NCBI RefSeq assembly: GCF_000008765.1
Contig: NC_003030.1
Coordinates: 1,956,001 to 2,020,000, forward strand
Direction of reading: 5' to 3'
Origin: Clostridium acetobutylicum ATCC 824
GTDB taxonomy: Bacteria; Bacillota; Clostridia; Clostridiales; Clostridiaceae
Length of the DNA: 64,000 bases
A program made the position numbers and the translations under genes. The notes below the pieces were generated by a model. That model searched no databases and was not told the origin of the DNA. It was given only the letters and a program-made list of their open reading frames with translations. Positions 1 to 10,445 of the stretch are shown here, piece by piece; the stretch's first letter is position 1, and every line of letters starts with the position of its first letter.

Positions 1-209
1 CACAAATTATAGGAAATGAATTTAAATATTAGTTTATAGATGTACCAGAAAGTTTTAAATAGTTTTTCTTCTGATATATCTATAAGCTAAGTTTATATTT
101 GAGTTCCTATTAAATGTTTAAAATTAAACTCTATATTTTTAACTATATACATAAATCAAAAAAAACTTTTTATACTATTAACGTAAATTCATATAGGGAG
201 GTAAATTAT

Positions 210-2321
210 ATGTTACATTTTTTAGAAACAGATATTGCCGGAAGAAAACTTAAAGTTGAATGTGGCAAAACTGGTATGCTTTCAAACTGTGCTATGTTCA
301 TAAGTTACGGCGATACTGTTGTAATGGTTAATGTCAATGCCTCAGAAAAGCCAAGAGAAGGTATTGATTTCTTTCCTTTGAGTATTGAATACGAAGAAAG
401 ACAATATTCAGTAGGAAAAATACCTGGGGGATTTGTAAAAAGAGAAGGTAGACCTTCTGAAAAATCTATCTTACATGCAAGAGCTATAGATAGACCTTTA
501 AGACCATTGTTTCCTAAAGGGTACAGAAATGATGTTCAGGTGGTATGTACTGTAATGTCTGTAGAGCAGGATAACTTACCAGAAATACTTGCTATGAACG
601 GTGCATCAATGGCTCTATGTTTATCTGATATTCCATTTACAACACCTGTTGCTACAGTATCTGTTGGGTGTATTGATGGTAAATTTGTTTTAAATCCTAC
701 ATTAGAGGAAAGAGAAAAAAGTTCTCTTGATTTAACTGTTTGTGCCACAAATGAAAGAGTAATGATGTTAGAGGCTGGTGCCGATGAAATTCCTGAGGAT
801 TTAATGATTGCTGCAATAGATTTTGGATTTAATGCTTGTCAAGATATAGTCGCTTTTCAAGAAAAAGCAATGAAAGAATTCGGAAAAGAAAAGGTTACCC
901 CAGAATTATATCATCCTAAAGAAGAAATTGAAAAAGACGTTACTGAATTTGCTTTTGAATCTATTAAGGAAATTATGTACATAACGGATAGGGATGAACG
1001 AAATTTAAGATTAAGAGAGATAAAAGAAAAAATATCAAATGAGTTTGCAGAAAAGTATCCTGATGATGGTGCTGATATAGATGAAGTTGTATATACACTT
1101 CAAAAGAAGGTCGTTAGAAATATGTTATTAAAAGAACATAGAAGACCTGACGGAAGAAGATTTGATGAAATAAGACCTATAAGTTGTGATGTAGATCTTT
1201 TGCCTAGAACCCATGGAAGTGGTTTATTTACAAGAGGTTTAACACAGGTTATGACGGTTACAACTTTAGGACCAATTGGCGATGCTCAAGTTATAGATGG
1301 TTTAGGAGTAGAGGAATCTAAACGATATATGCATCATTATAACTTCCCACCATATTCTACAGGAGAAGTTAAACCATTAAGAGGACCAAATAGAAGAGAG
1401 ATAGGTCATGGAGCTCTTGCTGAGAAAGCCCTAGTGCCATTAATACCATCTGAAGAAGAATTTCCGTATACAATAAGACTTGTGTCAGAAGTTTTAAGTT
1501 CAAATGGTTCAACATCCCAAGCAAGTGTATGTGGAAGTACTTTAGCACTCATGGATGCAGGTGTACCAATAAAGAGACCAGCAGCCGGAATAGCTATGGG
1601 ACTTATAACAAGTGAAGATCTTTCAAAAGAAGCTGTTATTACAGACATACAAGGCTTAGAAGACTTTTTTGGCGATATGGATTTTAAAGTTGCAGGTACT
1701 GAGAAAGGTATAACAGCAATTCAAGTTGATACAAAAATACATGGTTTATCTAAGTACTGTATAAAAACTGCAATAAATGATGCTAGAAAAGCTAGATTAT
1801 TTATACTCGAAAAAATGGTTGCATGCATAAATGAACCTAGAAAAGAATTATCAACATATGCACCAAGAGCGTATACTATAAATATAGATACAGATAAAAT
1901 AAGAACTCTTATAGGAACTGGCGGAAAAACAATCAATAAAATAATTGAGGAAACTGGTGTTAAAATAGACATTAGAGAAGATGGAACTGTATTTGTTCTA
2001 TCTAGTGATGCAGATTCAGCTAACAGGGCGTTAAAGATGATTGATGATCTTACAAAAGATGTTAAAGTAGGAGAAGTTTATTTAGGAAAAGTAACCAAGA
2101 TAACTAACTTCGGAGCTTTTGTTGAAGTGCTCCCAGGTAAGGAAGGTCTTGTCCATATATCAAAACTTGATATAAATAAAGTAAATAAAGTAGAAGATGT
2201 AGTTTCAGTTGGCGATGAGATACTAGTTAAAGTTACTGATATAGATAATCAAGGAAGAGTAAATTTATCAAGAAAAGATGTATTAAAACAACAAGAATCA
2301 AATAATTCTAAAGAAAAATAA
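210..2321 (+). CDS. pnp: Polyribonucleotide nucleotidyltransferase (PNPase)
   Basis: Phosphorolytic 3'-5' exoribonuclease of cytoplasmic RNA turnover. The 703-residue product has the usual PNPase layout: two RNase PH domains, with the [10 protein letters not shown] active-site segment near residue 490, then a KH domain ([19 protein letters not shown], with the GxxG loop) and a C-terminal S1 domain ([20 protein letters not shown]). The frame is open from 114, but I start at ATG 210 because GGGAGG lies at 196-201 and family members begin at about [14 protein letters not shown]. No promoter is obvious in the first 200 bases; rpsO commonly precedes pnp and would lie outside the window. A weak terminator follows. 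Function is certain at family level. Confidence 0.97.
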   Translation: MLHFLETDIAGRKLKVECGKTGMLSNCAMFISYGDTVVMVNVNASEKPREGIDFFPLSIEYEERQYSVGKIPGGFVKREGRPSEKSILHARAIDRPLRPLFPKGYRNDVQVVCTVMSVEQDNLPEILAMNGASMALCLSDIPFTTPVATVSVGCIDGKFVLNPTLEEREKSSLDLTVCATNERVMMLEAGADEIPEDLMIAAIDFGFNACQDIVAFQEKAMKEFGKEKVTPELYHPKEEIEKDVTEFAFESIKEIMYITDRDERNLRLREIKEKISNEFAEKYPDDGADIDEVVYTLQKKVVRNMLLKEHRRPDGRRFDEIRPISCDVDLLPRTHGSGLFTRGLTQVMTVTTLGPIGDAQVIDGLGVEESKRYMHHYNFPPYSTGEVKPLRGPNRREIGHGALAEKALVPLIPSEEEFPYTIRLVSEVLSSNGSTSQASVCGSTLALMDAGVPIKRPAAGIAMGLITSEDLSKEAVITDIQGLEDFFGDMDFKVAGTEKGITAIQVDTKIHGLSKYCIKTAINDARKARLFILEKMVACINEPRKELSTYAPRAYTINIDTDKIRTLIGTGGKTINKIIEETGVKIDIREDGTVFVLSSDADSANRALKMIDDLTKDVKVGEVYLGKVTKITNFGAFVEVLPGKEGLVHISKLDINKVNKVEDVVSVGDEILVKVTDIDNQGRVNLSRKDVLKQQESNNSKEK

Positions 2322-2333
2322 TCAACTAACAAT

Positions 2334-2361
2334 AGAAGGGCTTAATTGCCTTTTTATTTTT
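2334..2361 (+). terminator. Rho-independent terminator after pnp
   Basis: AAGGGC and GCCTT form a short stem with one bulged G, followed directly by a T-rich tract. It separates pnp from the ymxH-like gene. Confidence 0.55.
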
Positions 2362-2443
2362 ATCATATTTAAATGAAGGTTATAAATTTATGTATAAAAA
2401 CATACTATTTTAATAATACTTTTTTAAATATGGAGGGTTGATT

Positions 2444-2719
2444 ATGAATGATAATGTTAAATACTATAGTGAAGTTGAAAAGTATGAAATTATTAATATA
2501 AATGACGGAGAAAAGTATGCTACTGTTTCTAATAATGATATAATTATTGATGATAGTGGAAAAATGATTTCCTTGATAATTGGGAATAATAATACAGGCT
2601 TTTCTTTGTTTAGTAAAAATGAATTTTTTGAAGTTGAGTGGCAATATATAAAGAAAATAGGTGCCAGAACCATAATTATGGACGTAGACAATTCTGTAAT
2701 GAAAAAAAATCGTTTATAA
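2444..2719 (+). CDS. YlmC/YmxH family PRC-barrel sporulation protein
   Basis: A 91-residue protein with the beta-rich PRC-barrel look of the YlmC/YmxH family. It has no membrane segment or catalytic motif. ATG 2444 is preceded by GGAGGG at 2432-2437; a TTG two codons earlier touches the ribosome site and is unlikely. The gene sits between pnp and an aspartokinase. In Bacillus subtilis ymxH sits between pnp and the dipicolinate synthase/asd/dapG cluster, so position supports the call. The dipicolinate synthase genes are not here. Biochemical function is unknown. Confidence 0.7.
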   Translation: MNDNVKYYSEVEKYEIININDGEKYATVSNNDIIIDDSGKMISLIIGNNNTGFSLFSKNEFFEVEWQYIKKIGARTIIMDVDNSVMKKNRL

Positions 2720-2733
2720 TTTGGAGGAATATT

Positions 2734-3933
2734 ATGAAAATCATAGTACAAAAATTTGGGGGAACATCTGTATCTACGCCAGAAAGAAGATCTTTTGTTG
2801 TACAAAAGGTATCGTCGGCTATTAAGGAAGGCTATAGTCCTATTGTTGTTGTCTCAGCAATGGGAAGAGCAGGTGAACCTTATGCTACCGATACTCTTTT
2901 ATCTCTTATTGACAATGATTTTAAGGAAACAAATAAACGGGCTTCAGATTTATTAATGTGCTGTGGTGAAATTATAAGCACTGTAATAATGAGTAATGAA
3001 CTTAAAAGAGCAAAAATAGCGGCAATTCCTGTAACAGGTGGCCAGGCAGGTATTATAACAGATGATGAGTATAGTAATGCCTCTGTTAAAAAAGTAAATC
3101 CTGAAAATCTTTTAAAGCTTTTATGTCATAATGAGGTTCCTGTTGTAGCTGGATTTCAAGGGAAAAGCCAAAATGGTTTTTTTACAACTTTAGGGCGAGG
3201 TGGAAGTGATGTAACTGCCTCTCTAATTGGATGCGCAGTTAATGCAGAAAAGATAGAAATATATACAGATGTAGATGGAATCATGACTGCAGATCCTAGA
3301 ATTGTACAAGATGCAGCTTTAATAGAAACTATAAGCTATAACGAGGTATTTGAGTTTGCAGAACAAGGTGCAAAAGTAATTCATCCAAGAGCTGTTGAAG
3401 TTGCAATGAATGGCAATATACCACTTATAATAAAAAACACTCTAAATGATTGCAAAGGCACTCTAATAAATAGAGAAGGAGATAGTTTAAATAAAAATCT
3501 TATAACTGGTATAACTTCTCTAAGTGGACGAGTTCAAGTAACAACAAAATTTAAGGATTCTAAAATAAAATCAACAGAATTTCTAAGTTTATTAGGAGAA
3601 AGAAATATAAATATAGATTTGATAAACGTGTTTCCTAAAGAAAATATATTTACTATAGATAAAAAAGATTTAAATAAACTTAAAGATACACTCATAAAAA
3701 CTAAAGTGCAATATTATTTAGAAGATGATTGTAGTAAAATTGCTATTATTGGAAATAGAATTTGTGGTGTGCCTGGTGTTATGGCAAAAATTTTAAAAGC
3801 TATTACAAAAGAAGGCATAGAAGTACTTCAAACTGCTGATTCACACACAACAATATGGTGTCTTGTAAAGTCCAATGTTAGAAATAAAGCCATCAATGCG
3901 CTTCATAGAGAGTTTAATTTAAATAATAAGTAA
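2734..3933 (+). CDS. dapG: Aspartokinase
   Basis: Phosphorylates L-aspartate, the first step towards lysine, diaminopimelate, threonine and methionine. The product is 399 residues. KFGGTS at residues 7-12 is the aspartokinase nucleotide-binding signature; the kinase domain occupies roughly residues 1-240 and two ACT regulatory domains follow, as in single-function aspartokinases. ATG 2734 with GGAGG at 2723-2727 is chosen over the open frame from 2638, which overlaps the upstream gene. It lies 14 bases after the ymxH-like gene, so the two are probably cotranscribed. Synteny with B. subtilis (ymxH, dapG, tepA, spoIIIE) favours dapG over lysC or yclM; the isozyme assignment is inference. Confidence 0.85.
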   Translation: MKIIVQKFGGTSVSTPERRSFVVQKVSSAIKEGYSPIVVVSAMGRAGEPYATDTLLSLIDNDFKETNKRASDLLMCCGEIISTVIMSNELKRAKIAAIPVTGGQAGIITDDEYSNASVKKVNPENLLKLLCHNEVPVVAGFQGKSQNGFFTTLGRGGSDVTASLIGCAVNAEKIEIYTDVDGIMTADPRIVQDAALIETISYNEVFEFAEQGAKVIHPRAVEVAMNGNIPLIIKNTLNDCKGTLINREGDSLNKNLITGITSLSGRVQVTTKFKDSKIKSTEFLSLLGERNINIDLINVFPKENIFTIDKKDLNKLKDTLIKTKVQYYLEDDCSKIAIIGNRICGVPGVMAKILKAITKEGIEVLQTADSHTTIWCLVKSNVRNKAINALHREFNLNNK

Positions 3934-3958
3934 TAAGTAGTAAGTATACTTTATGTAA

Positions 3959-3988
3959 ACCTGCACACAATAATTATAGTGCAGGAGG
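3959..3988 (+). promoter_or_regulatory. Hairpin overlapping the tepA ribosome site
   Basis: CCTGCAC (3960-3966) and GTGCAGG (3979-3985) form a perfect 7-bp stem with a 12-base loop. The right arm overlaps the Shine-Dalgarno AGGAGG (3983-3988) of the next gene and no T-run follows, so it looks like a translation-control or RNA-stability structure rather than a terminator. Confidence 0.45.
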
Positions 3989-3995
3989 GATTTAA

Positions 3996-4676
3996 ATGAA
4001 TGATGAGCAAACTTCAAATAATAACAACAATACTAATGACAATGTTAATAATGATAACGTTACAAACACCGAAGCAGGAAGTGAATTAGAATTTATACAA
4101 ATTATTGGTCAAATCGAAGGACATGGGATATTATCTTCTCAAACAAAAACAACAAAATATGAAGAAATTATTCCTCGACTTATGAATGTAGAGTATAACC
4201 CAGAAATAAAGGGTGTTCTTATAATACTAAATACAATTGGAGGAGATGTTGAGGCTGGTCTTGCTATAGCTGAAATGATAAGAAGTTTAAGCAAACCAAC
4301 AGTATCTCTTGTTATCGGAGGAGGACATTCAATTGGAGTTCCTCTCGCCACCTCATCAAATTACTCCTTTATTTCACCAACAGCTACTATGATAATACAT
4401 CCAATAAGAATGAATGGTCTTATTATAGGTGTACCTCAAACTTTTCAGTACTTTAATAAAATGCAGGAAAGAATATCTGAATTCATAGTTAGAACTTCCA
4501 AAATAAAAAAAGAAACCTTAACAGAGCTTATGCTAAAAACGGATGAACTTTTAAATGATATGGGAACAATTCTAATAGGAAAACAAGCAGTAAAGTATGG
4601 TTTGATTGACAGTGTTGGAGGAATAAAAGAAGCTTTAAGCAAACTTAAGGAACTTATAGAAGACAGTACACCATAG
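3996..4676 (+). CDS. tepA: ClpP-like serine protease, TepA family
   Basis: A 226-residue member of the ClpP/crotonase-fold protease group, called translocation-enhancing protein TepA in Bacillus. The nucleophile segment is GGHSIGVPLA and the catalytic-His segment MIIHPIR; an Asn/Thr-rich, low-complexity N-terminus of about 25 residues precedes the domain. ATG 3996 follows AGGAGGG by six bases. It lies between dapG and ftsK/spoIIIE, the same order as in B. subtilis. The in vivo substrate is not known from sequence. Confidence 0.85.
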   Translation: MNDEQTSNNNNNTNDNVNNDNVTNTEAGSELEFIQIIGQIEGHGILSSQTKTTKYEEIIPRLMNVEYNPEIKGVLIILNTIGGDVEAGLAIAEMIRSLSKPTVSLVIGGGHSIGVPLATSSNYSFISPTATMIIHPIRMNGLIIGVPQTFQYFNKMQERISEFIVRTSKIKKETLTELMLKTDELLNDMGTILIGKQAVKYGLIDSVGGIKEALSKLKELIEDSTP

Positions 4677-4743
4677 GTGAGTTATCCCTATGGTTACTAT
4701 AAAAATTAATAATAACGTACATATTATATTAGAGGTGATATAT

Positions 4744-6987
4744 TTGCCAAGGAATAAACAATATAAAAAAAATAAGCAAGATAAAATTTCTGAAACTACT
4801 TTAAACAGTGACATAGCAGGTATATCGATTTTTGCCTTTGGAGCATTTGCCGCAGTAAGTATGTTTTTTACCAGTTTTACAGGAATCATTGGTAATGGTA
4901 TGAAGAAACTTTTATTTACACTTGTAGGCATAGGTGCATATATATTTCCTATATTATTGATGTTTATAGGTGTTTGTTATTTGATAAAAAAAGGAAAAAT
5001 AACTTTTAGTAAAAGATTTTACGGAGTTAATATAATTATTATAAACACCCTTATGCTTATACAAATGCAGAAATTATCCTTGTACTATAATGGTAATATT
5101 TTAGACGGAATAAAGAAAATATATGAATCATCTGATACATTTCATGGAGGGGTAATTTCTTATATTCTTGATGTTCCAATATATAAACTCTTTGGTAAAG
5201 GATACTTTGTGTTATTTATAACTCTATACATTATATCTTTTCTTTTGGTTTCTGAAAAATCGGCAGGAGAAATTATAAGAGAAAATCTTAAAAAGAAACC
5301 TTTAAAGAAAACTAAGCCTTCTGTAGATGAAACTAAAACTATGGATTATGAAAATGATAATAAAGATAAGGATGAAACTTTAGCCAAAAAGATTAGTAGT
5401 AAGATAAAAATTGTTGATTTTATGAAAAATGAGGGAAATGTAGATAGTAATAAGGGACAAGCATTAGAGGAAATTGCGGTGTATGATTCTGCAGAAAAAA
5501 ATGAGAATGAAAGTAAAGTAATAGGTGCTGAACTTGAAGATGCTATAGGACAAACCTCCTCCAATAATTCTGATATAACCTATGAGTTTCCTCCAATTAG
5601 TTTATTGAATGTGAACGAGACTTCTAAACTAAAGAAGAGCGACAAAAAGGAATTATTATCTAGTGCAGAAAAACTTACTGAAACCTTAAATAGTTTTGGT
5701 GTAGATGCAAAAGTTATACAAGTTTCAAAAGGTCCTTCTGTAACAAGATACGAGCTTCAACCTAGCGCTGGAGTTAAGGTTAGTAAAATAATTAACCTCT
5801 CAGATGATATAGCATTAAATTTAGCTGCTTCAGGAGTTAGAATTGAAGCTCCAATACCAGGAAAATCTGCTATAGGTATTGAAGTTCCAAATAAAGATTT
5901 AACTGCTGTTTTTTTAAGTGAAGTAATACAATCAGAAACTTTCTCAAACTCAAAGTCAAATTTAGCTTTTGCATTAGGTAAAGATATAGGTGGAAATTGT
6001 GTTGTTACTGATTTAACAAAAATGCCGCATCTTTTAATAGCTGGTGCAACTGGTTCAGGAAAAAGTGTATGTATAAATACTCTTATAATAAGCTTACTTT
6101 ACAAATGTGCTCCAACAGATGTAAAGCTTCTTATGATAGATCCTAAGGTAGTTGAATTGAGTGTTTACAATGGTATTCCTCATCTTCTAATTCCAGTTGT
6201 AACTAATCCTAAAAAAGCAGCAGGTGCATTAAATTGGGCAGTAAATGAAATGACTAAAAGATATAAACTGTTTGCTGAAAACAATGTTAGAAATATAGAA
6301 GGATACAACGATTTATATACTAAAAATAAGGTTGAAAGTAAACTGCCATGGATTGTTATAATAATTGATGAGTTGGCAGATTTAATGATGGTTTGTCCAA
6401 ATGATGTTGAAGACTATATAGGAAGACTAGCTCAAATGGCTAGAGCAGCTGGTATGCACCTTGTAATAGCTACTCAAAGACCATCTGTTGACGTAATAAC
6501 AGGGGTTATAAAGGCTAACATTCCATCTAGAATTTCTTTTGCAGTATCTAGTCAAATAGATTCGCGTACTATTTTGGATACTTCAGGTGCAGAAAAGCTT
6601 TTAGGAAAAGGAGATATGCTTTTCAATCCAGTTGGAGAATCTAAGCCAATTAGAATACAGGGAGCCTTTATAAATGAGGAAGAGGTTGAAAGAGTTGTTG
6701 GTTTCATAAGGAATGAAAGTACTGAAACTCAATATAAAGAAGAGATAATAGAGCAAATTAATAGTAATGTTTCAAAATCTGAGGGCGATGAGGATGAACT
6801 TTTAGAAGAAGCATTAAAAATAATTATAGAAACAAAACAAGCATCAACATCACTTATACAGAGAAAACTTAGAATTGGGTACAATAGAGCTGCAAGAATA
6901 ATGGATCAATTAGAGGAAAAAGGTTATATATCTGCAAAAGATGGAACCAAACCTAGAAATATTTTGGTAGACAAGGATGATTTATAA
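4744..6987 (+). CDS. spoIIIE: DNA translocase FtsK/SpoIIIE
   Basis: Septal, membrane-anchored ATPase that pumps double-stranded DNA during division and sporulation. The N-terminal ~180 residues contain four hydrophobic segments, followed by a charged linker of about 130 residues, the alpha/beta motor with Walker A GATGSGKS, Walker B segment VIIIDELADLMM, and a C-terminal gamma winged-helix domain (LRIGYNRAARIMDQLEEKGY) that reads polar DNA motifs. TTG 4744 is chosen because AGAGGTGAT lies 5 bases upstream, giving 747 residues; ATG 4690 in the same frame, with AGGTGAG 9 bases upstream, is the alternative. Position after tepA matches B. subtilis spoIIIE. Confidence 0.92.
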   Translation: MPRNKQYKKNKQDKISETTLNSDIAGISIFAFGAFAAVSMFFTSFTGIIGNGMKKLLFTLVGIGAYIFPILLMFIGVCYLIKKGKITFSKRFYGVNIIIINTLMLIQMQKLSLYYNGNILDGIKKIYESSDTFHGGVISYILDVPIYKLFGKGYFVLFITLYIISFLLVSEKSAGEIIRENLKKKPLKKTKPSVDETKTMDYENDNKDKDETLAKKISSKIKIVDFMKNEGNVDSNKGQALEEIAVYDSAEKNENESKVIGAELEDAIGQTSSNNSDITYEFPPISLLNVNETSKLKKSDKKELLSSAEKLTETLNSFGVDAKVIQVSKGPSVTRYELQPSAGVKVSKIINLSDDIALNLAASGVRIEAPIPGKSAIGIEVPNKDLTAVFLSEVIQSETFSNSKSNLAFALGKDIGGNCVVTDLTKMPHLLIAGATGSGKSVCINTLIISLLYKCAPTDVKLLMIDPKVVELSVYNGIPHLLIPVVTNPKKAAGALNWAVNEMTKRYKLFAENNVRNIEGYNDLYTKNKVESKLPWIVIIIDELADLMMVCPNDVEDYIGRLAQMARAAGMHLVIATQRPSVDVITGVIKANIPSRISFAVSSQIDSRTILDTSGAEKLLGKGDMLFNPVGESKPIRIQGAFINEEEVERVVGFIRNESTETQYKEEIIEQINSNVSKSEGDEDELLEEALKIIIETKQASTSLIQRKLRIGYNRAARIMDQLEEKGYISAKDGTKPRNILVDKDDL

Positions 6988-7080
6988 AATTTACATTAAA
7001 TAATTTAAAAATCCTTGTTAAATTGTTTGTAAAGTAATAAAATATAATTTGTATTTAACGTGTCACTAGGAGGAAAAACT

Positions 7081-8418
7081 TTGGATAAATTAAAATTTGG
7101 TTTAGTTAGTTTAGGTTGTGATAAAAATAGAGTAGATAGTGAAATCATACTTGGTTCTATGAATAGAGATTATGAAATCGTAAATGATCCTAGAGAAGCT
7201 GATGTAATTCTTGTGAATACTTGTGGGTTTATAGAATCTGCCAAGCAGGAGTCAATAAATACAATACTTGAAATGAATAAATATAAAGAAAAGTATAATT
7301 GCAAAATGCTAATTGCAACTGGCTGCTTAACCCAAAGATATGGTAAAGAATTAAAAGAACTTGTACCTGAAATTGATGCTATACTAGGAGTAAATGATTA
7401 TAAGAGTTTGGATGATGCTATAGAGGATTTTTTTAATTTAGGAAAAAAAGATATCTACTGTAATTATAGTGATCAATCTATAAATGAAGGAAAAAGAATT
7501 ATAACTACAGGTGAATATTCATCTTATGTTAGAATCTCAGAAGGATGTAATAATTCTTGCTCTTATTGTATAATACCAAAAATTCGAGGAAAATATAGAA
7601 GTAGACAATTTGAAAATATTATTGATGAGGTAAGAGAATTATCGGAGAACGGAACAAAAGAAGTGATTCTTATAGCTCAAGATACTACTAGATATGGTGT
7701 AGACTTATATGGAAGAAAGAGGCTACATGAGCTATTAAAAGAAATGTCATTAATTCAAGGTATTGAATGGATAAGAATCATGTATTGCTATCCTGAAGAA
7801 ATAACAGAGGAACTTATAGAAGAAATAGCCTCTAATGAAAAAGTGTGCAATTATATAGATATGCCTATTCAACATATAAGTGATAATATTTTGAAAAATA
7901 TGTTTAGAAAAACAAGAAAATCGGAGATATTAGATAAAGTTGAAAAAATAAGAAAAAAAGTGCCTAATATAGCCATAAGAACATCTCTTATAGTTGGTTT
8001 CCCTGGAGAAACAGAAGGTGATTTTAATGAATTATGTGATTTTGTAAAAGATGCTAACATTAATAATCTTGGAGTTTTTAGATACTCAAGAGAAGAAGGA
8101 ACAAAAGCGGCATTAATGCCAATGCAAATAGCTGATACGGTAAAAGAAAAAAGAGAAGAAGATATAATGCTTATTCAACAGCAGGTATCTAAAAATTTAA
8201 ATGCTAAAAAGATTGGCAAAGTTTACAAAGTTATAGTTGAGGGGTTTAATGGTGATTATTGGTATGGTAGAAATTTCGAGATGGCTCCTGAGATAGATGG
8301 TAAAGTTTTTTTTAAGTCTCAATCGGAGATTAAAGTTGGAAGCTTCATTAATATAAAAATCACAGAGAACCTAGAATATGATTTAATAGGGGTTGTGTAT
8401 AATGAATTTAGCAAATAA
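7081..8418 (+). CDS. rimO: Ribosomal protein S12 methylthiotransferase RimO
   Basis: Radical-SAM enzyme that methylthiolates an Asp of ribosomal protein S12. The 445-residue product has an N-terminal UPF0004 domain ([21 protein letters not shown] give three cluster Cys), a radical-SAM core with [20 protein letters not shown] holding the CxxxCxxC triad, and a C-terminal TRAM domain. The CDKNRVDSE form separates RimO from MiaB, which is also encoded in this window. TTG 7081 is preceded by AGGAGG at 7068-7073; the GTG at 7060 has no ribosome site. It overlaps pgsA by 17 bases, implying translational coupling. Confidence 0.93.
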   Translation: MDKLKFGLVSLGCDKNRVDSEIILGSMNRDYEIVNDPREADVILVNTCGFIESAKQESINTILEMNKYKEKYNCKMLIATGCLTQRYGKELKELVPEIDAILGVNDYKSLDDAIEDFFNLGKKDIYCNYSDQSINEGKRIITTGEYSSYVRISEGCNNSCSYCIIPKIRGKYRSRQFENIIDEVRELSENGTKEVILIAQDTTRYGVDLYGRKRLHELLKEMSLIQGIEWIRIMYCYPEEITEELIEEIASNEKVCNYIDMPIQHISDNILKNMFRKTRKSEILDKVEKIRKKVPNIAIRTSLIVGFPGETEGDFNELCDFVKDANINNLGVFRYSREEGTKAALMPMQIADTVKEKREEDIMLIQQQVSKNLNAKKIGKVYKVIVEGFNGDYWYGRNFEMAPEIDGKVFFKSQSEIKVGSFINIKITENLEYDLIGVVYNEFSK

Positions 8419-9013
8419 ATTAACTTTAATGAGGATTTTTTTAGTTCCTGTTTTTCTAATATTCATTGTAGTACGTCAGATTCCATATGGAAGAAGTATA
8501 GCTACAGCTATTTTCATAATTGCTGCAATAACGGATAAACTGGACGGCTATATAGCAAGAAGTAGAAATCAGGTAACTAAATTTGGTAAGATAATGGATC
8601 CACTTGCAGATAAGCTTTTGGTATCTTCTGCACTGATAGCTTTAGTAGAATTTCATGTAATACCAGCATGGATTGCTATTGTAATAATAGCTAGAGAATT
8701 TGCAGTAACAGGACTTAGGAGTGTTGCAGCAGGTGAAGGAATTGTAATTGCTGCAAGTTGGTGGGGAAAAATCAAAACCTTTATTCAAATAGTGACAATA
8801 ATATTTGCACTTTTATTCATAAATTTAAGGAAAAATTACGATTTTAGAAAATTTGTAGATCAATTTGCTTTACTTAGCAACCATTCTGCTCAGGTAGAGA
8901 AATTTTTAAGATATGGTACGGATATAACACTGGCTATAGCCTTTATTGTAACTCTTATTTCAGGAATAGATTACTTTTACAAGAATAGGCATGTATTTAT
9001 AAATGATAAATAA
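8402..9013 (+). CDS. pgsA: CDP-diacylglycerol-glycerol-3-phosphate 3-phosphatidyltransferase
   Basis: Integral-membrane enzyme making phosphatidylglycerol phosphate, the first committed step to acidic phospholipids. The CDP-alcohol phosphatidyltransferase signature (D-x2-D-G-x2-A-R-x8-G-x3-D-x3-D) is present in [15 protein letters not shown] through [11 protein letters not shown], and hydrophobic helices fill the remainder of the 203 residues. ATG 8402 with AGGGG at 8388-8392 is used. It overlaps the end of rimO. The rimO-pgsA-recA-rny order is common in Firmicutes, which supports the phosphatidylglycerol-phosphate synthase assignment over other CDP-alcohol transferases. Confidence 0.92.
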   Translation: MNLANKLTLMRIFLVPVFLIFIVVRQIPYGRSIATAIFIIAAITDKLDGYIARSRNQVTKFGKIMDPLADKLLVSSALIALVEFHVIPAWIAIVIIAREFAVTGLRSVAAGEGIVIAASWWGKIKTFIQIVTIIFALLFINLRKNYDFRKFVDQFALLSNHSAQVEKFLRYGTDITLAIAFIVTLISGIDYFYKNRHVFINDK

Positions 9014-9046
9014 TGATTTATTTTGCATAAAATGGATATAATATAT

Positions 9047-9077
9047 TAAAAAGGTTCCTTATTTAAGGGACTTTTAT
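9047..9077 (+). terminator. Terminator after pgsA
   Basis: AAAGGTTCCTT and AAGGGACTTTT form an 11-bp stem with G-U pairs and an ATTT loop; the downstream sequence is T-rich. Confidence 0.6.
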
Positions 9078-9086
9078 TATATTATA

Positions 9087-9114
9087 TTGACAAATTAATA
9101 AATTACTATATAAT
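9087..9114 (+). promoter_or_regulatory. recA promoter (sigma-A type)
   Basis: TTGACA at 9087-9092 and TATAAT at 9109-9114 are both perfect consensus hexamers separated by 16 bases. The LexA box lies just downstream over the expected transcription start. Confidence 0.85.
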
Positions 9115-9123
9115 TATATGTAT

Positions 9124-9137
9124 AGAACAAATGTTCG
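9124..9137 (+). promoter_or_regulatory. LexA (SOS) operator of recA
   Basis: GAAC-AAAT-GTTC (9125-9136) matches the Gram-positive LexA/DinR box GAAC-N4-GTTC and is flanked by A and G. It sits about 11 bases after the -10 hexamer, where bound LexA would block transcription. A related site lies in the lexA promoter in this window. Confidence 0.85.
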
Positions 9138-9170
9138 AGAGAAAGGTTGGTGAACCCTTAAGGGATATAT

Positions 9171-10220
9171 ATGGATAATGAAAAATTAAAAGCCATTGAT
9201 GCGGCTATGAGTCAGATAGAGAAACAATTTGGAAAAGGCGCTATAATGAAACTTGGTGAGCAAGACATCTTAAATATTGATGCAATTTCAACAGGATGTT
9301 TATCTTTAGATATAGCACTTGGAATAGGTGGAGTTCCACGTGGAAGAGTAGTTGAGATATATGGACCTGAATCATCAGGTAAAACTACAGTTGCACTTCA
9401 TATATTAGCTGAAGCCCAAAAGAAGGGTGGAGCTGCTGCATTTATTGATGCCGAGCATGCTTTAGATCCTCAATATGCAAGAGCTTTAGGAGTAGATATA
9501 GATAACTTAGTTGTATCTCAACCAGATACTGGTGAGCAGGCACTTGAAATTGCTGAAGCACTTGTTAGGTCAGGTGCAATTGATGTAATTGTTGTAGATT
9601 CTGTAGCAGCACTTGTACCAAAAGCTGAAATTGAAGGTGAAATGGGAGATTCTCATGTAGGTCTTCAGGCAAGACTTATGTCACAAGCTCTTAGAAAATT
9701 AACAGGTTCTATAAACAAGTCTAAATGTATAGCTATATTTATAAACCAACTTAGAGAAAAAGTTGGAATAATGTTTGGAAATCCTGAAACTACTCCTGGA
9801 GGAAGAGCTCTTAAGTTTTATGCTTCTGTAAGAATGGATATAAGAAAAATAGACACTATAAAACAGGGCGAAGAAATGATTGGAAATAGAGTAAGAGTAA
9901 AGGTAGTTAAAAATAAAGTGGCTCCTCCATTTAAACAAGCAGAATTTGATATTATGTATAATGAAGGTATATCTCGTGAAGGAAATATAGTTGATGTAGG
10001 AGTTAAAGAAAATATCATCCAAAAAAGTGGTGCATGGTTCTCATATGGTGATATAAGACTTGGTCAGGGAAGAGAAAATGCTAAATTATTCTTTAAAGAA
10101 AATATAGATATTAGATCTGAAGTTGAAAATAAAATAAGAGAAAAGTACGATTTACCTATACAAAAAGTTAAAAATGAAAAGCCAAAGATTGAAAAAGGAA
10201 CTGAAAATAATACAAAATAA
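9171..10220 (+). CDS. recA: Recombinase RecA
   Basis: ATP-dependent strand-exchange protein that also activates LexA self-cleavage. Full length at 349 residues: N-terminal polymerisation helix with [12 protein letters not shown], Walker [10 protein letters not shown], the ATP-coupled QLREKVG loop region, L2 loop [14 protein letters not shown], and a Lys/Glu-rich C-terminal tail. ATG 9171 follows a weak AAGGGA. The gene has its own strong promoter with an SOS box and its own terminator, so it is a single-gene damage-inducible unit between pgsA and rny. Confidence 0.98.
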   Translation: MDNEKLKAIDAAMSQIEKQFGKGAIMKLGEQDILNIDAISTGCLSLDIALGIGGVPRGRVVEIYGPESSGKTTVALHILAEAQKKGGAAAFIDAEHALDPQYARALGVDIDNLVVSQPDTGEQALEIAEALVRSGAIDVIVVDSVAALVPKAEIEGEMGDSHVGLQARLMSQALRKLTGSINKSKCIAIFINQLREKVGIMFGNPETTPGGRALKFYASVRMDIRKIDTIKQGEEMIGNRVRVKVVKNKVAPPFKQAEFDIMYNEGISREGNIVDVGVKENIIQKSGAWFSYGDIRLGQGRENAKLFFKENIDIRSEVENKIREKYDLPIQKVKNEKPKIEKGTENNTK

Positions 10221-10256
10221 AAGGAAGGTTGTAGTATTGCTACAACCTTCCTTAAT
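10221..10256 (+). terminator. Terminator after recA
   Basis: A perfect 14-bp stem, AAGGAAGGTTGTAG against CTACAACCTTCCTT, with a 5-base loop, begins directly after the recA stop codon. Confidence 0.85.
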
Positions 10257-10289
10257 AATTTCTTGTAAACTCTTTAATAATACTATATC

Positions 10290-10370
10290 TTGACATAACC
10301 AATAAATTAATATACAATTATCTCATATACAAATACTGGTTTAGCATATTCAAATGGTTGCCAATTGAAT
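10290..10370 (+). promoter_or_regulatory. rny promoter and leader hairpin
   Basis: TTGACA at 10290-10295 and TACAAT at 10313-10318 with a 17-base spacer form a good sigma-A promoter. The leader of about 120 bases contains a hairpin, ATTCAAATGG against CCAATTGAAT at 10348-10370 (9 of 10 pairs), with no T-run. Confidence 0.7.
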
Positions 10371-10445
10371 AATATGACACCTTTTCATAGCTTCATTAAT
10401 TTTACTTTATAATTCAGCAATATAAGCAAAGGGGTGTTTTAGGCA

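Noticed and set aside
9155-9164. Palindrome CCCTTAAGGG just before the recA start
   Set aside because: Too short for a stable structure by itself and overlaps the weak ribosome site; the LexA box explains regulation.
9699-10022. Long antisense frames within recA, mutL, miaB and other genes
   Set aside because: They mirror the codon pattern of the real gene and have no ribosome sites or family features.
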